64,000 nt of DNA from positions 1 through 64,000 of the forward strand of contig NZ_JABFAM010000023.1 in the NCBI RefSeq assembly GCF_013623775.1, in the 5' to 3' direction. Below the pieces are notes generated by a model. It was not told the DNA's origin and searched no databases. It was given only the letters and a program-made list of their open reading frames with translations. This stretch comes from Rufibacter sp. XAAS-G3-1. GTDB taxonomy: Bacteria > Bacteroidota > Bacteroidia > Cytophagales > Hymenobacteraceae. The position numbers and the translations under genes are program-made. Of this stretch, positions 54,606 through 61,439 are shown in pieces (positions within the stretch are counted from its first letter, which is position 1; every line of letters starts with the position of its first letter).

Positions 54606-54638
54606 GGAACAAGCCAAGTTACTTGGCCGCGCTGTTCC
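54606..54638 (+). promoter_or_regulatory. 5' leader stem-loop of the repeat lipoprotein gene
   Basis: GGAACA/TGTTCC closing a GCCAAGT-T-ACTTGGC stem with an internal loop, ending 16 nt before the ATG. Close enough to affect ribosome binding, or the 5' end protection of the mRNA. Confidence 0.45.
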
Positions 54639-54654
54639 AACAAAAAATAAGACT

Positions 54655-55497
54655 ATGAAAAAGTACATGTTCATGATGATGGCGGCAGGAGCCCTGGCTT
54701 TCTCCGCTTGCAGTGAAGACAGAGGCACCTCCACTGAAACCAACGAAAACGACAGCAGCACGCCAGACAACGCCTCCGGCGAAACCAATGATTCTTCCAC
54801 GGTTTACAACTATGAGCAGGAGTCACGGGAGAGGGCAACCCGCGTGTCTTCCCAAATCTCGCAGGATCTGAGCTTAGACGAGGCTACCCAGGCCCGCATT
54901 AGAACCGTGATGTACAACCGCGCCCGCATGATGGATGAACTGGAAACCCGTTTCAGTAGCACCAACCAGAGTGCCGGTATGGCCGCAGACAGCAATGACT
55001 TGCTGGTGGACGAAGAGAACGTGGTAGACAGCGGCATGGCCGTACAAGGTTCGGTAGAGGTAACCGGCTACCCCGAAGACTATCCCACGCAATATTATAG
55101 TGAGATAGAGTCCATCAACTCCAACGTAGACATGGAAGTAAAAGGCTTCCTGACTCCGGCGCAATTCAAAATGTACGAGGCCAACCGTCAGAAATATTAC
55201 AGCGGCGAGGCCAAATACAAAGCGCAGGACGGTTCTAAGCTGAAAGTAGACGGCGATGAGGCCAAACTGAAAGTCGGCGACACCAAAGTGAAAAGAGACG
55301 GGGATGAGTCTAAACTCAAAACCGATAACATCAAAGTGAAGAAAGACGGGGACGAATCCAAACTCAAAACTGACAATGTTAAAGTGAAGAAAGAGCCTGG
55401 TGAGTCTAAGATAAAGACCGATGACGCCAAACTGAAGCGCGAGAAGGACGAGGTAAAGTACAAGTCCGGCGATACTAAAATAAAACTGGAGAACTAA
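54655..55497 (+). CDS. Lipoprotein with lysine-rich 16-residue C-terminal repeats
   Basis: A 280-residue lipoprotein of no family I recognise. Signal with lipobox LAFSAC (Cys19), then an acidic Ser/Thr-rich linker (STETNENDSSTPDNASGE). The middle (about 55-190) is helical and resembles stress-type Spy/CpxP-like domains (LSLDEATQARIRTVMYNRAR; GFLTPAQFKMYEANRQKYY), a weak similarity. From residue 195 to the end there are about five tandem 16-residue repeats, pattern KLKTDNVKVKKDGDES, with lysine at alternating positions followed by a turn of Gly/Asp/Glu/Ser. The alternation suggests short beta strands in a solenoid or an extended polyelectrolyte (inference). The long reverse-strand frame here is a by-product of the repeats. 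Monocistronic with a terminator. Confidence 0.8.
   Translation: MKKYMFMMMAAGALAFSACSEDRGTSTETNENDSSTPDNASGETNDSSTVYNYEQESRERATRVSSQISQDLSLDEATQARIRTVMYNRARMMDELETRFSSTNQSAGMAADSNDLLVDEENVVDSGMAVQGSVEVTGYPEDYPTQYYSEIESINSNVDMEVKGFLTPAQFKMYEANRQKYYSGEAKYKAQDGSKLKVDGDEAKLKVGDTKVKRDGDESKLKTDNIKVKKDGDESKLKTDNVKVKKEPGESKIKTDDAKLKREKDEVKYKSGDTKIKLEN
55237..55494 (+). repeat. 48-bp in-gene tandem repeats (16-residue units)
   Basis: About five units of 48 bp, e.g. AAACTCAAAACCGATAACAT and AAACTCAAAACTGACAATGT starting 48 bp apart near 55314 and 55362. The two central units are most alike, the outer ones diverged, which indicates expansion from the middle. Confidence 0.75.
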
Positions 55498-55517
55498 CCG
55501 TTCTCTCATTATCTTTG

Positions 55518-55548
55518 AAAGGCTTGCCCGTAAGAAAGGCAAGCCTTT
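55518..55548 (+). terminator. Terminator of the repeat lipoprotein gene
   Basis: AAAGGCTTGCC (55518-55528) and GGCAAGCCTTT (55538-55548) with following T residues; 21 bp after the stop. Confidence 0.9.
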
Positions 55549-55579
55549 TTCATGGCCCTTTCTGCCCTTCTGGTATTCT

Positions 55580-56269
55580 ATGAGTAAGCGTTTCTGCTTT
55601 ATATTCTTTTTGATGGTAAGCCTGCTGGGGCTACAAGAGGCCGCTGCCCAAACCACGGGCCACAATATCTGGGTGAGCGGGCAGGTGTTGCGGGAAGATA
55701 CCAAAGCCCCCATTGCGGGCGCGTCTGTGTACCTTAAAAGCACCGGCGAAGGCCAGGCCACCAATGAAAAAGGAGCCTTCCGGATCAGGATTTCATCGGC
55801 AGATACGGTGGTGTTCAGGGCGCTGGGGTTTGCCGAGAAAATCTACGTGCCCGCCTTGCGCAGCGTCACTGAGTTGCGGGTGAACATCTTGCTGCAACAG
55901 GAAAGCGTGCAACTGCGGGAAGTGAGGGTGTCGCCGCTGTCGCCCGAGAAAGTTGACCGGGTGCTCCGGAACATGAAACCCCGGCCTGCGCCGCCCAAAC
56001 CCAGAATGAACGTGACCGTGCCGCGCATCATCATTCCGCCGGGGCCGCCTACGCCCCCAGACCTTATTACCAGTCCCCTCAGTTTCCTGTATGAGCAGTT
56101 CTCCAAGGAAGGCAGGCAGCGCACCCGTGTGGCCAAGCTCATGGAAGAGCGCGAGCGCCAGAAAGAGCTGGAGCGCATTATGATGCGGCAAGATTCCATC
56201 CGGCAGGCGCGCCTGCGGTATAATCGTTTCTTCAGAGACACCACCAGTTTCTATGATCCGCGGTGGTAA
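55580..56269 (+). CDS. Exported carboxypeptidase-like regulatory domain protein
   Basis: A 229-residue exported protein. Signal peptide (FCFIFFLMVSLLGLQEAAAQ), then a CarboxypepD_reg-like domain (about 30-110; VSGQVLREDTKAPIAGASVY, FRALGFAEKIYVPAL), then a proline-rich linker (PRPAPPKPRMN, PPGPPTPPD) and a charged helical tail (MEERERQKELERIMMRQDSI) ending FRDTTSFYDPRW. In Bacteroidota such stand-alone domains are found on envelope proteins of unknown role. No TonB plug or barrel is attached. Co-directional with the repeat lipoprotein upstream, separated by a terminator. Confidence 0.8.
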   Translation: MSKRFCFIFFLMVSLLGLQEAAAQTTGHNIWVSGQVLREDTKAPIAGASVYLKSTGEGQATNEKGAFRIRISSADTVVFRALGFAEKIYVPALRSVTELRVNILLQQESVQLREVRVSPLSPEKVDRVLRNMKPRPAPPKPRMNVTVPRIIIPPGPPTPPDLITSPLSFLYEQFSKEGRQRTRVAKLMEERERQKELERIMMRQDSIRQARLRYNRFFRDTTSFYDPRW

Positions 56270-56312
56270 TCAGTTGGCAGCCACCTTGTCCGGCAGGTCT
56301 TAAATTTTTGGT

Positions 56313-56320
56313 TACCTTTG
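56313..56320 (+). promoter_or_regulatory. -7 element of the cystathionine beta-synthase-like gene
   Basis: TACCTTTG (TAnnTTTG) 38 bp before the ATG. A TTG at 56286-56288 is 24 bp upstream, somewhat far for a -33 element. Confidence 0.5.
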
Positions 56321-56357
56321 TGCCTGATTCCAAGAGTCAACCACCAAGAGATAAGGT

Positions 56358-57338
56358 ATGTATTTCAATCATGTTATAGAGGCCATTGGCAACACGCCAT
56401 TGGTAAAACTGAACAGCGTCACAGACGGAGTAAAAGCCACTGTGTTGGCGAAAGTAGAATATTTCAACCCGGGCAACTCAGTGAAAGACCGGATGGCCCT
56501 GCGCATGGTGGAAGACGCCGAGAAAGCGGGCATCCTGAAACCGGGCGGAACCATCATTGAAGGTACTTCGGGCAACACCGGGATGGGATTGGCCTTGGCC
56601 GCCATCGCCAAAGGCTACAAATGTATCTTCACCATGTCAGACAAGCAGAGCAAGGAGAAGATTGACATCTTGAAAGCCGTAGGGGCCGAGGTAATGGTGT
56701 GCCCTACCAACGTGGCCCCTGAGCACCCAGATTCCTACTACTCCGTGGCCAAGCGCCTGAACCAGGAGATTCCCAACTCGTTCTACCCCAACCAGTACGA
56801 CAACCTCTCCAACACCGCCGCCCACTATGATACCAGCGGGCCCGAGATTTGGAAACAGACTGATGGTAAAATCACCTGCTTCGCCTCTGGCGTGGGCACG
56901 GGCGGTACCATCTGCGGCATCTCCAAATACATGAAAGAGCAGAAGGCAGACATCAAAGTGGTGGGTATTGACACCTACGGCTCGGTGTTCAAGAAATACA
57001 AAGAGACCGGCGTTTTTGACGAGGCCGAAATCTACCCGTACGCCACCGAGGGCATTGGTGAAGACATTCTGCCCAAAAACGTGAACTTCGATTTAATTGA
57101 TACTTTCATCAAAGTAAGCGATAAAGACGGTGCGGTGATGACCCGCCGCCTGGCCAAGGAAGAAGGTCTTTTTGTGGGCTGGTCTTCTGGCTCTGCGGTA
57201 CACGGCGCACTGGAATACGCCCGCGAGCACCTCACCGAAAACGATACCCTGGTAGTGGTATTACCCGACCATGGTACCCGTTACCTGGCCAAGATTTACA
57301 ACGATGACTGGATGCGGGCGCAAGGTTATCTTGACTAA
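56358..57338 (+). CDS. PLP-dependent cysteine synthase / cystathionine beta-synthase family enzyme
   Basis: A 326-residue fold-type II PLP enzyme. NPGNSVKDRMALRMVEDAEK carries the PLP lysine (near 43), EGTSGNTGMGLALAAIAKGY the substrate loop and SGVGTGGTICGISKYMKEQK the phosphate-binding loop. Segments such as MSDKQSKEKIDILKAVGAEV, CPTNVAPEHPDSYYSVAKRL and YDNLSNTAAHYDTSGPEIW match the catalytic core of cystathionine beta-synthase more than O-acetylserine sulfhydrylase, and the CBS regulatory domains are absent. The reaction is either cystathionine formation from serine and homocysteine or cysteine synthesis; the former is my preference. Cytosolic, monocistronic. Confidence 0.88.
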   Translation: MYFNHVIEAIGNTPLVKLNSVTDGVKATVLAKVEYFNPGNSVKDRMALRMVEDAEKAGILKPGGTIIEGTSGNTGMGLALAAIAKGYKCIFTMSDKQSKEKIDILKAVGAEVMVCPTNVAPEHPDSYYSVAKRLNQEIPNSFYPNQYDNLSNTAAHYDTSGPEIWKQTDGKITCFASGVGTGGTICGISKYMKEQKADIKVVGIDTYGSVFKKYKETGVFDEAEIYPYATEGIGEDILPKNVNFDLIDTFIKVSDKDGAVMTRRLAKEEGLFVGWSSGSAVHGALEYAREHLTENDTLVVVLPDHGTRYLAKIYNDDWMRAQGYLD

Positions 57339-57343
57339 CGCTT

Positions 57344-57382
57344 CGGTTTCAAGGCTGTTTTCTTAAAAACCCACGTAAAACG
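57344..57382. repeat. Palindromic repeat copy P25
   Basis: CGGTTTCAAGGCTGTTTTCT then TAAAAACCCACGTAAAACG; its right end forms part of the following terminator. Confidence 0.65.
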
Positions 57383-57419
57383 GCTGCCTGTACAACACAA
57401 CAGGCAGCCGTTTCACGTG
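57372..57419 (+). terminator. Terminator of the cystathionine beta-synthase-like gene
   Basis: CACGTAAAACGGCTGCCTG (57372-57390) pairs with CAGGCAGCCGTTTCACGTG (57401-57419) with one mismatch, 33 bp after the stop. Confidence 0.85.
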
Positions 57420-57480
57420 GCAACGAAGAGCATTTATCCAGTACCTTTCACGGCGGTAACTTTGTGGCGCAAGTGACCGT

Positions 57481-57652
57481 TTTTAAGAGCATGTTTAGAC
57501 TTTGGGTTTACTGGCCGAAAACGGCTAGAGCAAGGTTCTGCCAAGCAGTTTTTGGGCCCCGTGGCAGCGCTACGAAGGTGAGAAAAGTGCGAAGGCAGGT
57601 TCTCTTTATGGCCGTTTGCCGCGCAATAGTCAAATTTTAAACACACTCTAAG
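57481..57652. mobile_element. Possible MITE-like element
   Basis: Ends TTAAGAGCATGTTTAGACTT-TG (from 57484) and CAAATTTTAAACACACTCTAA (to 57651) are imperfect terminal inverted repeats of about 21 bp. Pairing continues inward (ACGGC...GGTTCTGCC against GGCAGGTTCTCTTTATGGCCGT), so the 170-bp element is an overall imperfect palindrome without a gene. This end type recalls IS termini, from memory. Confidence 0.4.
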
Positions 57653-57678
57653 CAAGTCGAACATTTTAAACCAAAGCA

Positions 57679-58950
57679 GTGCTTCTTTTTCAAAATTCTT
57701 CCCATTCCATCGTCACTACTCCGGCAGAGATTTCTGACCCCAATGGGTTGGTGTTGGTAGGGGAGGTTCTGGTAGTAACCGCTTATTTTCTGGTAGCCGC
57801 CATTCTGTTTTACCTGGCGCTCCGGCGCGATGACCGGGAACGGAAGGTGGTACTGGCCTTGTTTGGGGTCATTGCCCTGATGGGCGGGGCCGTGCACGCC
57901 CTCAACTTCTGGGGCTCCGCCAGCGGTGACATGCTCCTGACGCTAAGATTGATATTTGGGGTTATTGCCCTGGTAGGGGCTTTTCTGCTGTTCAGGGCCA
58001 TTCCGGCTATGATGGCCATTCCCAGCCAGTGGCAGTTGAAGAAAACCAATGAAGATCTGAGGGCGCAGGTAGAGGAAAAGGAAAAAGCCCAGGTTGCCTT
58101 ACGCGAGGCGCAGCAGGAACTGGAAGACCGGGTGTTGAAGCGCAGCGCGCAGGCCATTACCGCCACCCGGGAACTGGAGCGCGAAGTGGAAAGCCGCAAA
58201 CGCGCCGAAAAGCAGCTTATCTCCAAAAACTACGAACTGGTTAAGAAAAACGCCGACCTGGATGACTTTGTCTACTACGCTTCCCGTGACCTGAAGGGGC
58301 CGGTGCTGAACGTAACGGGCCTGGTAGAAGCCATCAGGGAAGAGTTGCCACCCGGTAACCAGGAGCTGAACCAGCTTTTCGCCCGGCTGGATGATTCCGT
58401 TTCCAGCATCCACCGCAAACTCAACAACCTTGCCGAGGTAAGCCGCATCCAGCGGCCTATAGCCGAAGAGCATTTGCTGATGGTCTCTTTCGCCCTGGTG
58501 TTGGAACAGGTGAAAGAGCGGCTGGCAGAGCCATTGCGCCTCTCAAACGCCAACCTGCAGGCAGATTTCTCGGCAGCCCCAGAGGTTTACTTTTCCAGAG
58601 ACAACCTCTACAGTTTGCTTACGAATCTGCTTTCCAATGCTATCAAATACCGCGACACGCAACGGCCGCTGCAAATTTCCCTCTCCAGCAGTTTACAGGA
58701 TCAGTACCTGGTTTTAAGGGTGCAGGACAACGGCATGGGCATGGATCTAAGCCAATACGGCCAGCATCTGTTTTCTATGTTCCGCCGGTTTCATGACCAC
58801 GTAGAGGGCAGCGGTGTAGGACTTTATATTATTAAACGCATCATGGACAACAGCCGCGGAAAAGTGGAGGTACAAAGCGTTCTGGGAGAAGGAACTACCT
58901 TTCTGCTGTATTTTGTACGCCATGACCAACAGACCGGAACACGGATATGA
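57679..58950 (+). CDS. Histidine-kinase-like membrane protein lacking the phospho-acceptor histidine
   Basis: A 423-residue sensor kinase-like protein from a GTG start. Three membrane helices (about 25-115; VLVVTAYFLVAAILFYLALR, VVLALFGVIALMGGAVHALN) lead to a coiled coil (about 120-190) and a DHp region. The H-box reads LDDFVYYASRDLKGPVLNVT: the position of the phosphorylated histidine (normally ASHDLKEP) is Arg203, codon CGT. The ATPase domain looks intact: YSLLTNLLSNAIKYRD (N box), VQDNGMGMD (G1) and GSGVGLYIIKRIMD (G2). It cannot be a normal autokinase; it may be a pseudokinase or scaffold. It overlaps the receiver gene by ATGA. Confidence 0.9.
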   Translation: MLLFQNSSHSIVTTPAEISDPNGLVLVGEVLVVTAYFLVAAILFYLALRRDDRERKVVLALFGVIALMGGAVHALNFWGSASGDMLLTLRLIFGVIALVGAFLLFRAIPAMMAIPSQWQLKKTNEDLRAQVEEKEKAQVALREAQQELEDRVLKRSAQAITATRELEREVESRKRAEKQLISKNYELVKKNADLDDFVYYASRDLKGPVLNVTGLVEAIREELPPGNQELNQLFARLDDSVSSIHRKLNNLAEVSRIQRPIAEEHLLMVSFALVLEQVKERLAEPLRLSNANLQADFSAAPEVYFSRDNLYSLLTNLLSNAIKYRDTQRPLQISLSSSLQDQYLVLRVQDNGMGMDLSQYGQHLFSMFRRFHDHVEGSGVGLYIIKRIMDNSRGKVEVQSVLGEGTTFLLYFVRHDQQTGTRI

Positions 58951-59378
58951 GAAAATTAAAGGGCATCATGCTCATTGACGACGACGACACGAACAATTTC
59001 CTGAACCAGCGTTTGCTGAACAGAATGGAAATTACAGACAAGATACGGGAGTTCCGGAACGGCAAGCAGGCGTTTGACTACCTCTACAATATTAGTGCGG
59101 AACATTATGACCCGTCTTCGCCCGATTACTTTAAACCGTCGCTCATCCTGCTGGACATCAACATGCCCGTCATGAATGGGTTTGAGTTTCTCTCGCTGTT
59201 TGAGAAGCTGAATGCTGGCTTCCGGAAAGACATAGTGCTGGCCCTGCTCTCCACCTCTGAGCACAGCCAGGACACGGAGCGCGCCGCCGCCAGCAACATC
59301 GCCTACCTCACCAAGCCCCTCACCACCCAAAAAATGCAAGACCTTCTGGATGCCTATTTTCAGGAAGAAGGGGAATAG
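58947..59378 (+). CDS. Receiver-only response regulator
   Basis: A 143-residue CheY-like receiver with no output domain. Acidic pocket DDDDTN (residues 11-16), phospho-acceptor Asp70 in LILLDINMPVMNGFEF, Ser/Thr at 102-103 (LSTSE), Lys123 in LTKPLTT: all key residues are intact. Receivers of this form (DDDDTNNFLNQRLL type) are common in Bacteroidota as small phosphorelay or hybrid partners. Its start overlaps the stop of the pseudo-kinase gene (ATGA), so translation is coupled. Since the partner lacks the histidine, phosphate must come from another kinase, or the pair acts without phosphotransfer. Confidence 0.93.
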   Translation: MRKLKGIMLIDDDDTNNFLNQRLLNRMEITDKIREFRNGKQAFDYLYNISAEHYDPSSPDYFKPSLILLDINMPVMNGFEFLSLFEKLNAGFRKDIVLALLSTSEHSQDTERAAASNIAYLTKPLTTQKMQDLLDAYFQEEGE

Positions 59379-59424
59379 GCCTGAGAAAAAGTAAGTGCGG
59401 GAATAGGACTTAGAAATTTTTATT

Positions 59425-59480
59425 AGCCGGTGGTTTTGGCCCCGTTTTTAGAAAACGGGGCCAAAACCACCGGCTTTTTT
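59425..59480 (+). terminator. Terminator of the kinase-receiver operon (palindromic repeat copy P26)
   Basis: Arms 59425-59448 and 59452-59475 (24 bp, perfect; core GGTTTTGGCCCCGTTTT) with a 3-nt loop, then TTTTTT. The repeat core has become a full rho-independent terminator. Confidence 0.93.
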
Positions 59481-59549
59481 TATGGAAGTAACCCATGCGC
59501 AAAAGTCATTATGCCATTATTGCATGACAGGTGTGCCTTGGAAAAAATG

Positions 59550-59870
59550 ATGGAGCGCCAGAACCCACCCCTACCCCTCCCAGGAGGGGAATTCTACTTT
59601 ACAGAAGATGGGAATGCGCCTTTACAGAAGAAAGGAATGCGTGTAAGAGACAAGGCAGAGCCTGGTCTCTACAGGTTCAATCATCACCGCAAACCACTGC
59701 TCCTTTCCCCCGTTCCAGTCTTCCCCGAGCGCGCCTCGCTTTTGGCCCTGGACAGGCAGAGGCTAAGAGCAACAGACTCCTCAGGCCGAAAGGGCAGTGC
59801 GCGAGGGGAAGACGGGGCTCCGCGGCCGTGAGCGCATACCGCCAAAGATGAAACAATGAGCACTTGCACC
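59550..59870. other. Repeat-rich non-coding region with a structured element
   Basis: CCCCTCCCAGGAGGGG lies near 59573-59590. GTCTTCCCC (59718-59726) pairs with GGGGAAGAC (59805-59813); inside, CTTTTGGCC and GGCCGAAAG pair, making a roughly 96-bp stem-loop. The 133-residue plus-strand frame (59430-59831) starts inside a terminator and has no family features. Probably dispersed repeats; no gene seen in 59481-59980. Confidence 0.45.
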
Positions 59871-59980
59871 CACGCAAAAAGCAGCCAAGCCAAGGGATCA
59901 GCAGAAGACGTGCACTTACCAATTCTCCCCAAAGAGGCCAGTCCCAAGCAGATGCCAAAGCACAGAAAGGAACCTCGCTA

Positions 59981-60868
59981 TTAGAAATCGTATTTAAGGA
60001 TGATGTGAACCATGACACTGAGGCCGGCCAACATCAAACCTATGCCAATCAGTTTTTCAGAGGATTGCTGCGTGGGAGAACTGGTGCCCTTCATTGTTTT
60101 CCCCAGCAAGGCCCCCAGCGCGAAGGCCAGCATCAAGGGCAAACTCCTGCTCCAGTCAATATGGCCTAACCAATAATGCGAAGAAATACCAGAGAGACTG
60201 GTGACCACCAGAATAAACAAAGAGGTAGAAATGGCAATCTGCGACGGAATCTTGAAAGCCCTAATCATGATAGGGGTCTGCAGAAACCCCCCGCCAATCC
60301 CGAAGAGGCCCGCAATGGTGCCAGTACACAAACCGAAGAAAGCCATCAGGCTACCGTTCAGCCGATAGGCCATGTGCTTGGGGTGGTTTTTTCTGATGAA
60401 GGAGGTGGGCATCCGGTTGAGGCGGTACATCATGCCGCGTTCCCGCTTTTTCTTCTGTTTATAGGTGGCCAGCATGTAAATGCCCACCAACAGCACAAAC
60501 AAAGAAAACAGCGCCTGCATCTGCAACACCGGCATATACGCCACCAGAAAAGCCCCAATCACCGTGCCCACCATGGCCGGAAACTGTAGCAGGGACGCCA
60601 CCACGTAATCAATGCTTTTCTCCCGGAAGTTAAAGACCGAAGACACCAGGGCGGCCGGCAACAAAGCCGTCATAGCCGTGCCAATGGCCAACTCAATGGG
60701 GAATTGGAAGAACATGATCAGAATAGGCACCATGAACACTCCGCCCCCAAAGCCCACCATCGTCCCGAAGGTGCTGACCACAATTCCAACTAAAAAAAGG
60801 AGTACGTCTGTTAACAAATCATGCGGAGTTACTAAATGACAGTTCCGGCGGGAAGAAGCTTCTTGCAC
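59981..60868 (-). CDS. TauE/SafE family permease
   Basis: A 295-residue membrane protein with about eight helices of the TauE/SafE (sulfite exporter / sulfonate) family. The duplicated family motif is visible: VGFGGGVFMVPILIMFFQFP (first half) and GLFGIGGGFLQTPIMIRAFK (second half), each followed by an AIGTAM / AISTS segment. These carriers move sulfite, sulfoacetate or other small organic anions; the substrate here is unknown. It is not linked to sulfur genes, apart from the cysteine-type synthase 3 kb away. Monocistronic. The start could also lie a few codons downstream. Confidence 0.88.
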   Translation of the reverse strand: MQEASSRRNCHLVTPHDLLTDVLLFLVGIVVSTFGTMVGFGGGVFMVPILIMFFQFPIELAIGTAMTALLPAALVSSVFNFREKSIDYVVASLLQFPAMVGTVIGAFLVAYMPVLQMQALFSLFVLLVGIYMLATYKQKKKRERGMMYRLNRMPTSFIRKNHPKHMAYRLNGSLMAFFGLCTGTIAGLFGIGGGFLQTPIMIRAFKIPSQIAISTSLFILVVTSLSGISSHYWLGHIDWSRSLPLMLAFALGALLGKTMKGTSSPTQQSSEKLIGIGLMLAGLSVMVHIILKYDF

Positions 60869-61110
60869 AAAAGAATACGCTTCTTCCCCAGTGAGTCCAG
60901 GAAGCTCAAATCAAAGGAAACAACATATTGCTTACCGTCCTACAGAAAGAAATGTTATCCTTGTAAAAGCGGTCCTTTGCCAGAAGGCTACTGAAATAAC
61001 TCAAGTTGCGATTTACAATACCCCGGCTTCGGGCGGCATCGGTGCTCAGAAACAGTTTGTTTCATGGCTGAAAGCTTTTTTACTTCTGTCTAACACTCCG
61101 CAGTGCTGTT

Positions 61111-61180
61111 GGTGGTTTCCGGCGAGTCTGGAGACCCGCTTCATCCCTCGGTCACGAGACTGAAGTCTCGCGCCAGCGCT
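61111..61180. repeat. Second dispersed repeat (R2e)
   Basis: CCGGCGAGTCTGGAGACCCG, CTTCATCCC, CACGAGACTGAAGTCTCGCG-CCAG; near-copy of R2a, with single-base changes that break one stem. Confidence 0.75.
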
Positions 61181-61262
61181 TTGGAACAGCCAGCTTCCGC
61201 GATGCCGCCTGCTCCAAAGACCTCGTAGGGTGCGCAGCTCCTGCGAGGGTCTACGCCAACAA

Positions 61263-61300
61263 CGTTTCAGGCCCATTTTCCGAAAAACAGCCCCAAAACC
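61263..61300. repeat. Palindromic repeat copy P27
   Basis: CGTTTCAGGCCCATTTTCCG then AAAAACAGCCCCAAAACC. Confidence 0.7.
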
Positions 61301-61328
61301 TGTGAGGTCTCCAAGACCTCACAGGTTT
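61296..61328. repeat. Perfect palindrome AAACCTGTGAGGTCT (copy 2)
   Basis: Identical to 5862-5894 over all 33 bp, arms 61296-61310 and 61314-61328. Confidence 0.8.
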
Positions 61329-61331
61329 CTA

Positions 61332-61369
61332 CGTTTCTAGCCTGTTTTCCTGAAAACAGGCTAGAAACG
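61332..61369 (-). terminator. Perfect 18-bp hairpin (palindromic repeat copy P28)
   Basis: CGTTTCTAGCCTGTTTTC (61332-61349) and GAAAACAGGCTAGAAACG (61352-61369) with loop CT; the best consensus-like copy. 71 bp past the ade stop on the minus strand. Confidence 0.8.
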
Positions 61370-61439
61370 CATCAGTGGGGCTTTTCTCTATAACTGGGAG
61401 AAGGGGAGTTTTGGGCCAACCCACTCAGCATACGTGAAT

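Larger units (their letters stand above)
60869..61439. other. Repeat block between the TauE-like gene and ade
   Basis: Contains in order R2e (61111-61180), a GACCTCGTAGGGTGCG...CCTGCGAGGGTC inverted repeat (61220-61250), palindrome P27 (61263-61300), the AAACCTGTGAGGTCT palindrome (61296-61328) and P28 (61332-61369). No gene seen. Confidence 0.7.

Noticed and set aside
55237-55494. CRISPR-like periodic DNA
   Set aside because: The 48-bp periodicity is in-frame protein repeats without unique spacers; no cas genes anywhere in the window.
54874-55764. 296-residue minus frame over the repeat lipoprotein
   Set aside because: The tandem DNA repeats keep the reverse frame open; the forward frame has signal peptide, lipobox and terminator.
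59430-59831. 133-residue plus frame after the receiver gene
   Set aside because: Starts inside the terminator hairpin, runs through repeats, no family features.
61111-61369. tRNA or rRNA fragment in the repeat block
   Set aside because: Hairpins are explained by the dispersed repeat families; no cloverleaf or T-loop signature was found here or elsewhere in the window.
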